Positions 56,144-64,000 of a DNA stretch of 64,000 nucleotides are shown here, one piece after another. Source of the DNA: Cyclobacterium amurskyense (GTDB lineage Bacteria; Bacteroidota; Bacteroidia; Cytophagales; Cyclobacteriaceae); contig NZ_CP012040.1 of NCBI RefSeq assembly GCF_001050135.1, positions 1,302,001 through 1,366,000 on the forward strand, read 5' to 3'. Made by a program: the position numbers and the translations under genes. Every line of letters begins with the position of its first letter. Within the stretch, counting starts at the first letter, position 1. Below the pieces are notes generated by a model. That model saw only the letters and a list, made by a program, of their open reading frames with translations. It made no database searches and was not told the origin of the DNA.

Positions 56144-58230
56144 AAAGACATATTATTTTTATCGCACTACTTGTGTTCTCCTTTTTAAATGCCTGTGATC
56201 AGGAGGAACTTTCTCCGAGAACCAATCCTCGGTTTAGTATAGCCTATATCCAAGAATTGGATGATAGTGGAGCTGAATTTGTTTCCAATATTTACGATTT
56301 TGGAAGCGATGAAATCACAGAATATGGCTTCTTATATAGCCTTAATAGCTATCCTACCTTAAGCAATTCTGAAATAATTTCACAGCAAGGAAAACCTGAA
56401 AAAGAGTTTACCTTAAAAGCCAAGCATTCCTTGGTAAAAGGTAAAGTTTATGCCGTGGTAGCCTATATTCAAACTACTTCAGAAAGAGTTTATTCAGAAC
56501 CATTTGGATTTGTAAGTCAGGGGGCTCCAGGTTTTATATTTGAAAGATTCGAATATAAATCACCTGTTTTTCACGGAGACACCATCACTGTATGGGGCAG
56601 TAACATGAGCCAACTCCATGAAAGTTACGCTGTGAATTTCCAAGACAAAGAAGCCACAATTGTCAATATTGAAGAAAACGCATTCAAATTTATTGTCCCT
56701 GAATTTTCTAATTTCAATAATGGGGAAAATGGTCCTGATTCTTTTAACATTACTCTTCAGGTTTTGGATAAAAAGCTAGACATGAATGCAATTTTTCCTT
56801 TCCAAAATGCCGAATTCGAAGAAAGAGACACTCAATTTATCGATTATGGAGGCAGTGTTGAAATACTTGGCAAGTATTTGCAAGACATAAATTTGAAAAT
56901 AGTTACTAGCCCAGATGTTCCGGAGAGAATTTACGGAAGCAATGTCTCCATAGAATCTGCAGAAAACAATAAGATAGTATTTACACCCAACCCAAAATAC
57001 GCAGGCATTAACAATAACCTGACGCTTGAAATTCGTGGCAAGTTATATGCTATGGGAACTGATTTCTTTGCTTTCAATCCACCAGAAATAAACTCCAATC
57101 AGCACCTTTTGATACAACCATTTGAGAACTTCACAATAAAAGGACATAATTTTAATACTGCCGCCGCTAGAACTCATAAAGCTATTGTCAATGGACATCC
57201 AGTATCTTTAGAAGGATTTACTACAGATGCTGAGTCATTGACTTTTCGTATTGCTGATTTGGAAAGCTTTTACATGCGAACAAACAACGTGATGAAGATT
57301 AAAACTTTTGATCAGTTTTCTGAAGAGACTATTACTTTTGAATTTACAAATCCAGATTTTCCTTACATGCAGAATCCCTATGCAACCACTAAACCATCGG
57401 GTTATTGGAATTGGAAAAATATGGTAGGTTATGGGGAGAAAGGTTATGCCTTAGGCAATCACAATATTTTCGAATTTGATATTGATCAGAAAAGTGTCCA
57501 TTCAATTCACCAATTACCAAATGAGATCAGCCAACTTCAGTTTACATTTGGAGTATTGCATGGTGAAAAATGGTATATAGGTGGGGGTATTAATGCAATT
57601 AGCAATACCGTAAACCAATCCTTTTTTGTTTTTAATTTGCGAACAAAAGATTTAAGAAGACTTCCTGATCTTCCTTTTTACGAAAAGGAATCCGTACTGG
57701 CACATGCCTTCAACGGGTATCTTTATTTTGAAGGTGGTATCGTCATGGAAACCGGTAATGATCATAAAAACAGGTACAAATTTAATTTGCAAACAGAAGA
57801 ATGGATCAGGTTACCAGACAAAGAATTTGGTCGTGAATATATAGGAAGAACCATTGCTTTTGAGCACAAAGAGAAACAATTTGCATTAGGAGACCCTGAT
57901 GGAAGTCTAGTAGGACATTTTGGGCTTTTTGAATTTGATCCTATTAGAGAACGCTGGAAACTACTTAAACAATTTGATGGATTGAACTATTCAAGCATAA
58001 AAACAGACCAAGTTTTTATACTTGGAAATAACGCATATTTGTTGGGGAGCAGTATGCGTGTTCTGAATCTGGGAAATTACGAGATTCGACAAGTCACCAA
58101 TTTTGCTTTTTCTGATTTACTAAATTATAATTATTACCGAAATATGGCATTCATGAGTAGAGGGGATATTTATATTTTAGACCGTGACAGTCACCTTTGG
58201 GAAATTGACTTAGAAAAACTGACATATTGA
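56140..58230 (+). CDS. Lipoprotein with IPT/TIG-like repeats and a Kelch propeller
   Basis: 696 residues, lipobox SFLNACDQEE (Cys about residue 19). Residues 30-130 look like a fibronectin-type domain (EITEYGFLYSLNSYPT); then IPT/TIG-like modules (VFHGDTITVWGSNMSQLHESYAVNFQDKEATIVNIEENAFKF; GGSVEILGKYLQDINLKI; PFENFTIKGHNFN). The last 280 residues carry Kelch-type repeats (GEKWYIGGGINAISNTVNQSFFVFNLRTKDLRRLPDLP; FNGYLYFEGGIV). The architecture recurs in Bacteroidota as surface lipoproteins with a partner barrel, here the gene before. A surface complex is inferred. Confidence 0.72.
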   Translation: MKRHIIFIALLVFSFLNACDQEELSPRTNPRFSIAYIQELDDSGAEFVSNIYDFGSDEITEYGFLYSLNSYPTLSNSEIISQQGKPEKEFTLKAKHSLVKGKVYAVVAYIQTTSERVYSEPFGFVSQGAPGFIFERFEYKSPVFHGDTITVWGSNMSQLHESYAVNFQDKEATIVNIEENAFKFIVPEFSNFNNGENGPDSFNITLQVLDKKLDMNAIFPFQNAEFEERDTQFIDYGGSVEILGKYLQDINLKIVTSPDVPERIYGSNVSIESAENNKIVFTPNPKYAGINNNLTLEIRGKLYAMGTDFFAFNPPEINSNQHLLIQPFENFTIKGHNFNTAAARTHKAIVNGHPVSLEGFTTDAESLTFRIADLESFYMRTNNVMKIKTFDQFSEETITFEFTNPDFPYMQNPYATTKPSGYWNWKNMVGYGEKGYALGNHNIFEFDIDQKSVHSIHQLPNEISQLQFTFGVLHGEKWYIGGGINAISNTVNQSFFVFNLRTKDLRRLPDLPFYEKESVLAHAFNGYLYFEGGIVMETGNDHKNRYKFNLQTEEWIRLPDKEFGREYIGRTIAFEHKEKQFALGDPDGSLVGHFGLFEFDPIRERWKLLKQFDGLNYSSIKTDQVFILGNNAYLLGSSMRVLNLGNYEIRQVTNFAFSDLLNYNYYRNMAFMSRGDIYILDRDSHLWEIDLEKLTY

Positions 58231-58247
58231 TAGGGATAAAATGGGGC

Positions 58248-58274
58248 ATTAAAAGAAGCCCCTCTTCTTTTAAT
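58248..58274 (+). terminator. Terminator of the barrel/Kelch operon
   Basis: ATTAAAAGAAG (58248-58258), 5-nt loop, CTTCTTTTAAT (58264-58274): perfect 11-bp stem. A competing stem GGGGC/GCCCC (58243-58262) shares sequence with it. Confidence 0.65.
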
Positions 58275-58441
58275 AAAACCCAATATCATAGGACTAAATA
58301 TTGGCGCAAAATTCTTAAATTAAATTTTGGTTATTGAAAAGCAGATATGCCCTATTTGATGGACAAAAAACCTTGATAATACCAGCACAAAATCTCAGGG
58401 CGAATTAGTCAATATTGAATCGTGTGAAAATCAGATCCCCT

Positions 58442-60019
58442 ATGAAATTAAGCATTCTATCAATCCTTTTCTTATTTGTCACAAACGCATTTGCTCAAAA
58501 CGATCCCGCATGGGACAATACCCAGATTGAAAACTGGCCGGAGGAATGTACGAGAATAATGATTCCTTCTACTTTAGATGGAGAAAATCAAGCCGCAATT
58601 TTTTACGCTGCAAAGCAAAAAAATAGACCTTTGATTGTCAGCCTACATACATGGAGCGCGAATTACGAACAGGAAGACGTACTGGTTAATGAGAGCATAA
58701 TAAAGGATTACAACTACATTCATCCTGATTTTAGAGGGCCAAACAAAAATTTTAAAGCTTGTGGTAGTGAATATGTAATTCAGGACATCGAAGATGCCAT
58801 AGCCTATGCGATAGAAAATGGCAATGCAGACCCTAACAATATTCATGTAATCGGCACAAGCGGAGGCGGATATGCCACCTTGCTTACCTATATGAACACC
58901 AAATATCCTGTAAAGACCTTTTCGGCTTGGGTACCCTTGTCGGATTTGAAAAAGTGGTTTTACGAGTCAGAAGGTAGAGGAAACAAGTATTCAATTGACA
59001 TTGCCGCCTCAACGGTAAAGGAGGAAGACTTTGATAGAGAAAACTATTATTTAGGTGAGGAAGAGGCTGAAAAACGTTCTCCTATTTACATGAAAACACC
59101 TATAGAAAAACGCAAAAACAGCAAACTCTATATTTATGCTGGGATTCATGATGGATATACCGGATCAGTACCAATTACGCAATCTCTGAATTTCTACAAT
59201 AAGGTAGTTGCGGATTATGATGCATTGGAGAAGAAGGCAATCATTCCTCAGGAAGACATTATAGAAATGCTTGCTTCTAGGAATTTTGTAGCCACTGATA
59301 AAGACAGCATTGCTGACAGGTTAATCCATTATCAAAAATCTTACAAGGATTTAATTAAACTTACCATTTTTGAAGGCACTCATGAATGCCTTAAAAGTGT
59401 GGCTTTAGATCAGGTGGATACAGACAAGGTATTGGTAATTGGAGACTCAAATGGCGCCAAAGAAAATGGCTGGGTGGATCAATTGAAGAAAACCTACTTT
59501 GAAGATTTTATTTACAACACCAGCATCTCCGGAAACACCATTGGATTTAATAATAATGACCAGAAAAAGCTCAATACATTACTTAATGTGGATCGGTACA
59601 TGAATGAGGCAGATCAAAACCTACATGGTTTGGACAAGGTTGTGATTATGCTTGGGACCAATGATTGTAAAGCAGTATTTGCACCGAGAAAAGAAGAAAT
59701 CCCAGCAAAAATGGCCACATTATTACAGAAGGTAAAAACTCATCCTGTATATGTCAAATACAAACCAGAAATTTATGTGATTTCCCCACCACCCTGTGGA
59801 GAAGATGCCATTATGAAAGAAAAATACCATGGATCTTCCGAAAGAGTAAAATGGTTGGTTCCTGAACTTAAAAGGGTAGCTGAATTGAATGGTAGCAGAT
59901 ACATTGATATTCATACTACTCTATCACCTCAATGGGATTCGTTAGCAAAAGATGGGATTCACCCTGAAGAAAACGGTCAGATTATGATGTCGAAAATAAT
60001 ACAGGAGCAGATCAATTAA
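58442..60019 (+). CDS. Exported alpha/beta hydrolase fused to SGNH hydrolase
   Basis: The ATG at 58442 gives MKLSILSILFLFVTNAFAQ, a clean signal peptide; an upstream TTG frame would add nine residues. The 525 residues hold two enzymes. First, about 25-320, a prolyl-oligopeptidase-like alpha/beta hydrolase: nucleophile S140 in VIGTSGGGYATLL, Asp in AGIHDGYTG, His in EGTHECLK. Second, about 328-525, a GDSL/SGNH domain: S336 in VIGDSNGAKENGW, N407 in LGTNDCK, D504/H507 in DGIHPEENG. Both triads look complete, so a bifunctional periplasmic esterase is likely, perhaps deacetylating a polysaccharide. Substrate not shown. Confidence 0.8.
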   Translation: MKLSILSILFLFVTNAFAQNDPAWDNTQIENWPEECTRIMIPSTLDGENQAAIFYAAKQKNRPLIVSLHTWSANYEQEDVLVNESIIKDYNYIHPDFRGPNKNFKACGSEYVIQDIEDAIAYAIENGNADPNNIHVIGTSGGGYATLLTYMNTKYPVKTFSAWVPLSDLKKWFYESEGRGNKYSIDIAASTVKEEDFDRENYYLGEEEAEKRSPIYMKTPIEKRKNSKLYIYAGIHDGYTGSVPITQSLNFYNKVVADYDALEKKAIIPQEDIIEMLASRNFVATDKDSIADRLIHYQKSYKDLIKLTIFEGTHECLKSVALDQVDTDKVLVIGDSNGAKENGWVDQLKKTYFEDFIYNTSISGNTIGFNNNDQKKLNTLLNVDRYMNEADQNLHGLDKVVIMLGTNDCKAVFAPRKEEIPAKMATLLQKVKTHPVYVKYKPEIYVISPPPCGEDAIMKEKYHGSSERVKWLVPELKRVAELNGSRYIDIHTTLSPQWDSLAKDGIHPEENGQIMMSKIIQEQIN

Positions 60020-60132
60020 ACCCTGAACAGTTGTCTATCTACTTCTTGGCGTTTTTGGTCAGGCAATCGTATAATACAAAAGGAAAGCTTTATTTCTCTT
60101 TCACCTTATTAGCTAGTTAATTAACTAGTTAA

Positions 60133-61184
60133 ATCCGAAAAATTGGTAAGGTTAAAGAAATGGACAGTAAACTTTTAATAGCCACAATCACTGAGGATAT
60201 TAAAGAAGGCTGTCAACCAATTATGGCAATAGGCATAGCCAGTGATATATGTACTGGTGTGGTGGATAATTTGGCTGAGAACTCCATTATTTTTAAAAAA
60301 CATGATTTGGATGGTGCTTATGTAGCACCGTTGCAGTGGTACGGAAAATCAATCATTTATCCGAAGGGAGGAGAGGCAGACTCTACTGTATTGGACCCTC
60401 ACAAATGGTTGTATAGTCCATTGGAAGCGGGTTGTACATTGGTGAAGAATCCTCAGCATTTAATTGACACCTATAGTTCTCATCCTGAATACTACGTTTT
60501 CGGCAAGGATGAAGAAGAAAAAATGCAAAATTTCTGTGAATAGGTACTTCAAAACTCCGGTGGATTTAGGGCTTTAAAAGTTTGGTTAGCCTTTCAACCC
60601 GAAATATGCAATAGACAATCTTTTACGTGCTGAAATCGCTTCAAAATACCCAATCGTTGCTGTTTTCAATTCCACCATAGCGGTGCTATGCTAAAATCCT
60701 CAAACAGCCTGATTTTCTTGCGATTGCAACACTTCCCGTAAACACGGGACAGGCTTCACCCCTGACTATTGTCAGGACGGAGAAATCCTATTACATAATC
60801 CGGGTTCAACAAGCCAGTCGAAGTGGTTACGAAAAACTCATCAGTGAAAACATAGAGCTTTCAGAAGCTTTATTTGACCTCGTTGACAAACACCCTGAAT
60901 TTGAGGCTGTTTGCCAAAACTTAAGCATTACTACATTTCGATATATTCCATTAAACACGAATGAAAATAACCTTTACTTAAATACACTTAATGAAGAATT
61001 ATTGAATAGCTTACAGGCTGGTGGAGAAGTTTTTTTGTCAAATGCAATTGTCAATAAAAACTACTGCTTAAGGGCTTGCATTGTCAATTTTAGAACTTCC
61101 TTAAATGACATTAAAGAAATCATTGAAATAATAATTAAAGAGGCAAGAAAAACGCACCTTAAGCTAATCAACCAAAAGAAATAA
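60133..61184 (+). pseudogene. PLP-dependent decarboxylase relic split by a mobile repeat
   Basis: Related to group II (aromatic amino-acid type) decarboxylases: MDSKLLIATITEDIKEGCQP, HDLDGAYVAP, DSTVLDPHKWLYSPLEAGCTLVKNPQ (PLP Lys in DPHKW). The first 180 or so residues of the family are absent and the region before DGAY is shortened. TAG at 60541-60543 breaks the frame, which then continues VLQNSGGFRALKVWLAFQ to 60597. Here repeat copy F is inserted. After its second duplication the frame resumes at 60810 with QASRSGYEKLISENIELSEALF and runs to TAA at 61184. So decay by truncation, nonsense mutation and insertion. Confidence 0.88.
60598..60804 (+). mobile_element. MITE-like repeat, copy F, inside a gene relic
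   Basis: 207 bp flanked by TTCAA (60593-60597 and 60805-60809). Taking out 60598-60809 joins ...WLAFQ to QASRSG in the same frame, which defines the element ends and the 5-bp duplication exactly. Belongs to the E/F sub-type. Confidence 0.96.
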
Positions 61185-61516
61185 TTGGTCTCCAAACAAT
61201 TTATTAATTCAAAATCTACCTGAACCAAGTCTACGGAAAGCATCCTGAGTTAAACCAACTCTTTTAGCTACTAAGCGATATTATTTACAATTAATCTGAA
61301 TTCAATATTTATTATTTTGCACCCAATAAATTATAATCCCTTAGGATGCAATTGGCTTATTAAAAATTGAAAACCAGACATTTAAGATAACATTTTAGTG
61401 TTTAATCTGTTTCACTAGAGTACACTGCTTGGATTTAATCAACCTACGCTGCACGATTTACAATGTCGCTTCGTTTTTTTATATAAATTGTATTAGTAAT
61501 TGATCACCTTTAAACT
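61185..61516. other. Intergenic region before the sensor kinase
   Basis: 332 bp. A minus-strand 23-codon stretch near 61194-61262 (LVAKRVGLTQDAFRRLGSGRF) looks like the tail of a lost protein; no start. Otherwise AT-rich, presumably with the kinase promoter. Confidence 0.3.
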
Positions 61517-64000
61517 ATGGAAAAATCCAGCAAATTAATAGGCTTAAAAGCCGCTAACGATATTCCAGCGTTACTGGCCTATTGGGATAAGAATGAGATT
61601 TGTCGATTTGCCAACTCCACCTATTTAGATTGGTACGGGAAATCTCAGGAGGAGATGATTAATAAAATGTCCAAGAAGGAATTGTTAGGAGAGAAATACA
61701 AGGAACATTCCCACTATATTAAAGAAGTGCTTAAAGGCAACCTACAAAGTTTTGATCTTGAGATAAGTACACCTAAAGGAGAGTTACGGCATTCGCATGC
61801 TACCTATACACCAGATATAGAAAACGGAAAAGTAATTGGTTTTACAGCCCACATTACAAATATAACAACCAGAAAAAACCTAGAAGCTTCTTATATAAAG
61901 TCTGAGAAGTTATTAAAAAATTTATTGGAATCTGCCCCTGATGCTATTGTGATAGTCGATAGCACAGGAACAATCCAAATCGTCAATCATCAAGCCGAAA
62001 ATATATTTGGCTACTCAAAACCCGAGATGATAGGTGAGGAGATTGAATTGTTAATTCCAGGGGGACATAAATCAAAGCACAAAACCCATATTAAAAAATA
62101 CTTTGATTCTGCCTCTATCAGACAAATGGGGGATGGAATAAAATTATATGGTAAACGAAAGAATGGTGAAAAGTTTCGTGTTGAAGTAAGTCTAAGTCCT
62201 ACCCAAACAGATGATGGAATTCTGGTAATGGCCGCAGTGAGGGACATTACAGACCGGGTAAGAATGGAAACAGAACTGGAAGAAAGCTATAAACGTAACA
62301 GCATATTTATCCAGCAAGCACCTAATGCCATAGCCATGTTTGACATGGATATGCGTTATATGGCTGCTTCCCATAAATGGATTGAAGATTATAATTTAAA
62401 AGGCAGAGAAATCATAGGTCATTCCCACTATGAAATATTTCCTGAAATTGGAGATGAGTGGAAGCAGAAACATCAACGCTGTCTTAGGGGAGAAATTAAC
62501 CAATGCGATGAGGCACCCTTTGATCGGGAGGATGGAACCCGGCAGTGGTTAACATGGGACGTACGTCCTTGGTACAAATCAGAAGGCGTTATTGGTGGTC
62601 TTTTGATTTACACCGCTGACATAACGGATATAAAAGAAAAAGACCAAGAGAAAACGCGAATAGAAGAGATATTGGAAAGAACCAATTCAGTCGCTCGAAT
62701 AGGAACATGGGAATTACAAATAAATGAAGGAAAAGTAATCTGGAGCAAAATTACTCGAGAGATACATGAAGTCTCAGAGGATTTTGAGCCTGATTTAGCT
62801 ACCGGTATTAATTTTTATAAAGAAGGGTATAGTAGGGACACTATAACAAAACTAGTTACAGACTCTATTTCGAATAACACTTCCTATGATGTAGAAATAG
62901 AACTAATTACTGCTAAAGGAAATGAGACTTGGGTGCGTGTTATAGGTCAATCAGAGTTTGTCGATGGCAAATGCAAGCGCCACTATGGCGTCTTTCAAGA
63001 CATTACCCCTATAAAAAATACGGAATTAAAAATAAACCGGGTAAACAATGAATTGAGGGCAATCCTAAACTCCGCTTCAGTATCCATCATCGGAACTGAC
63101 AAGAAAGGCCTGATTACTCATTTCAATAAAGGGGCAGAGCAAATGCTTCAGTATTCCAGATCGGAACTGGTAGAAAAACATACACCCGCAATTTTTCATG
63201 TTAAAGAGGAAATAATAAAACGTGGAGAAGAGTTATCAGCTCAAATGGGTTATGAGGTTGAAGGTTTTGATGTTTTTGTACAAAGCACAATCCACAAAGA
63301 GGAAGACACTCGTGAGTGGACCTATGTACGAAAAGATGGAACAAAACTGATAGTGCTCTTGGTATTGACAGCAATCAAGGATCACTTGGGGAATATATTT
63401 GGTTTTCTGGGAATTGCTACCGACATCACCGAACGTGTAGAAAATCAACAAAAACTAAAAGAAGCCAAAGAAGACCTTGAGGTGCTGACAGAAAAACTCA
63501 CCTCTCAGAACATGCAACTTGCCAATTTTGCCCATATTACCTCACATAACTTAAGAGCACCTGTAAGCAATCTAAACGCCCTTCTACAATTCTATCATTC
63601 TAGCGAAGATCAGGAGATGAAAGAAGAAATCATTGGTAATTTCGAGGTAGTTAGTAATCACCTGACTCAGACCCTTGACACGCTAGTAGATCTGTTAAAA
63701 ATTCAGGACGAAGGCTCTAAGGAGCTGGAAATTTTGTATTTCGATGAGATATTTGAAAAGACCAAGGAGATGTTGGTTGGCCACATTATGGAGTCAGACG
63801 CTCAAGTGACGGCTGATTTTTCAAAAGCTCCCAAAATCACTTACAACCGTGTATTTTTAGAAAGTATTTTTCTAAACTTAATAGGCAATGCCATCAAGTA
63901 TCGTTCTCCGGACAGACCTCCGGTTATTAAATTAGAAACAGACCTTAAGTACAACCGCATTGTATTTACTATTTCCGACAATGGCCTAGGCATTGACTTA
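61517..64000 (+). CDS. Multi-PAS sensor histidine kinase, 3' end outside the window
   Basis: An ATG at 61517 opens a frame without a stop to the window edge (828 codons). About five PAS domains come first: LLAYWDKNEICRFANSTYLDWYG; LESAPDAIVIVDSTGTIQIVNHQAENIFGYS; IQQAPNAIAMFDMDMRY; a PAS with WELQINEGKVIWSK; and ILNSASVSIIGTDKKGLITHFNKGAEQMLQYS. Then a coiled linker and a histidine box FAHITSHNLRAPVSNL near residue 676, a HisKA variant frequent in Bacteroidota, the N box LNLIGNAIKYRSPDRPP and the G1 box DNGLGID. No membrane segment is seen, so it is a cytoplasmic sensor. Its response regulator must lie beyond the window. Confidence 0.9.
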   Translation, partial: MEKSSKLIGLKAANDIPALLAYWDKNEICRFANSTYLDWYGKSQEEMINKMSKKELLGEKYKEHSHYIKEVLKGNLQSFDLEISTPKGELRHSHATYTPDIENGKVIGFTAHITNITTRKNLEASYIKSEKLLKNLLESAPDAIVIVDSTGTIQIVNHQAENIFGYSKPEMIGEEIELLIPGGHKSKHKTHIKKYFDSASIRQMGDGIKLYGKRKNGEKFRVEVSLSPTQTDDGILVMAAVRDITDRVRMETELEESYKRNSIFIQQAPNAIAMFDMDMRYMAASHKWIEDYNLKGREIIGHSHYEIFPEIGDEWKQKHQRCLRGEINQCDEAPFDREDGTRQWLTWDVRPWYKSEGVIGGLLIYTADITDIKEKDQEKTRIEEILERTNSVARIGTWELQINEGKVIWSKITREIHEVSEDFEPDLATGINFYKEGYSRDTITKLVTDSISNNTSYDVEIELITAKGNETWVRVIGQSEFVDGKCKRHYGVFQDITPIKNTELKINRVNNELRAILNSASVSIIGTDKKGLITHFNKGAEQMLQYSRSELVEKHTPAIFHVKEEIIKRGEELSAQMGYEVEGFDVFVQSTIHKEEDTREWTYVRKDGTKLIVLLVLTAIKDHLGNIFGFLGIATDITERVENQQKLKEAKEDLEVLTEKLTSQNMQLANFAHITSHNLRAPVSNLNALLQFYHSSEDQEMKEEIIGNFEVVSNHLTQTLDTLVDLLKIQDEGSKELEILYFDEIFEKTKEMLVGHIMESDAQVTADFSKAPKITYNRVFLESIFLNLIGNAIKYRSPDRPPVIKLETDLKYNRIVFTISDNGLGIDL

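Noticed and set aside
1..64000. tRNA, rRNA and common riboswitch sequences
   Set aside because: I found no cloverleaf, rRNA or riboswitch signature by eye; a covariance-model scan would be needed to exclude them.

Overview
This window looks like chromosomal DNA of a marine-type Bacteroidota, most likely a member of the Cytophagales close to Cyclobacteriaceae. The basis is gene content: a TonB-dependent receptor with a carboxypeptidase-regulatory N-domain, a type IX secretion C-terminal sorting domain, DUF4271 beside hemD, a Rho factor with a long disordered N-terminal insertion, many lipoproteins, a sulfatase and AT-rich spacers. The family-level placement is inference; no 16S gene is present.

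Layout. 1-9.2 kb: hemD (cut by the window edge), DUF4271, a BamA/TamA-like barrel and an SMP-30 lactonase-like protein (minus); hemW and a DciA-like protein (plus); an aldehyde dehydrogenase and an M19 dipeptidase (minus). 9.4-21.3 kb: a propeller lipoprotein, an acyl-ACP desaturase, a large MG2/plug-like protein, recQ, a T9SS-exported protein and rho. 21.5-30.5 kb: an AI-2E-type permease, then a sucrose-use locus (LacI regulator, TonB receptor, sucrose phosphorylase, MFS permease, glutaredoxin-like lipoprotein) with a 20-bp perfect palindrome as probable operator. 30.6-42.5 kb: GH43-like lipoprotein, a ThuA/epimerase/epimerase/hydrolase operon, a membrane protein, an FG-GAP protein, a calcineurin-type phosphoesterase, a DUF985 cupin and a sulfatase. 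42.9-46.2 kb: ku-ligD end-joining pair. 46.9-61.2 kb: accessory region with a TolB-like protein, three gene relics, small lipoproteins, DJ-1/PfpI, bestrophin, CBM9-like lipoprotein, a barrel/Kelch-lipoprotein pair and a hydrolase-SGNH fusion. 61.5-64 kb: a multi-PAS histidine kinase cut by the window end.

The most notable find is a non-coding mobile repeat of about 207 bp, present in six near-full copies plus one fragment. It begins CCCGAAATATG and ends with an imperfect inverted copy of that terminus (14 of 17 bases). Five of the six copies have perfect 5-bp target duplications of TTCAA, TTTAA or TTAAA. It has no ORF and several internal hairpins, so it looks like a MITE. One copy splits a decaying PLP-decarboxylase gene so cleanly that removing the element plus one duplication restores the frame. 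Another supplies a new stop codon to the cupin gene. I cannot tell without a database whether the family is already catalogued.
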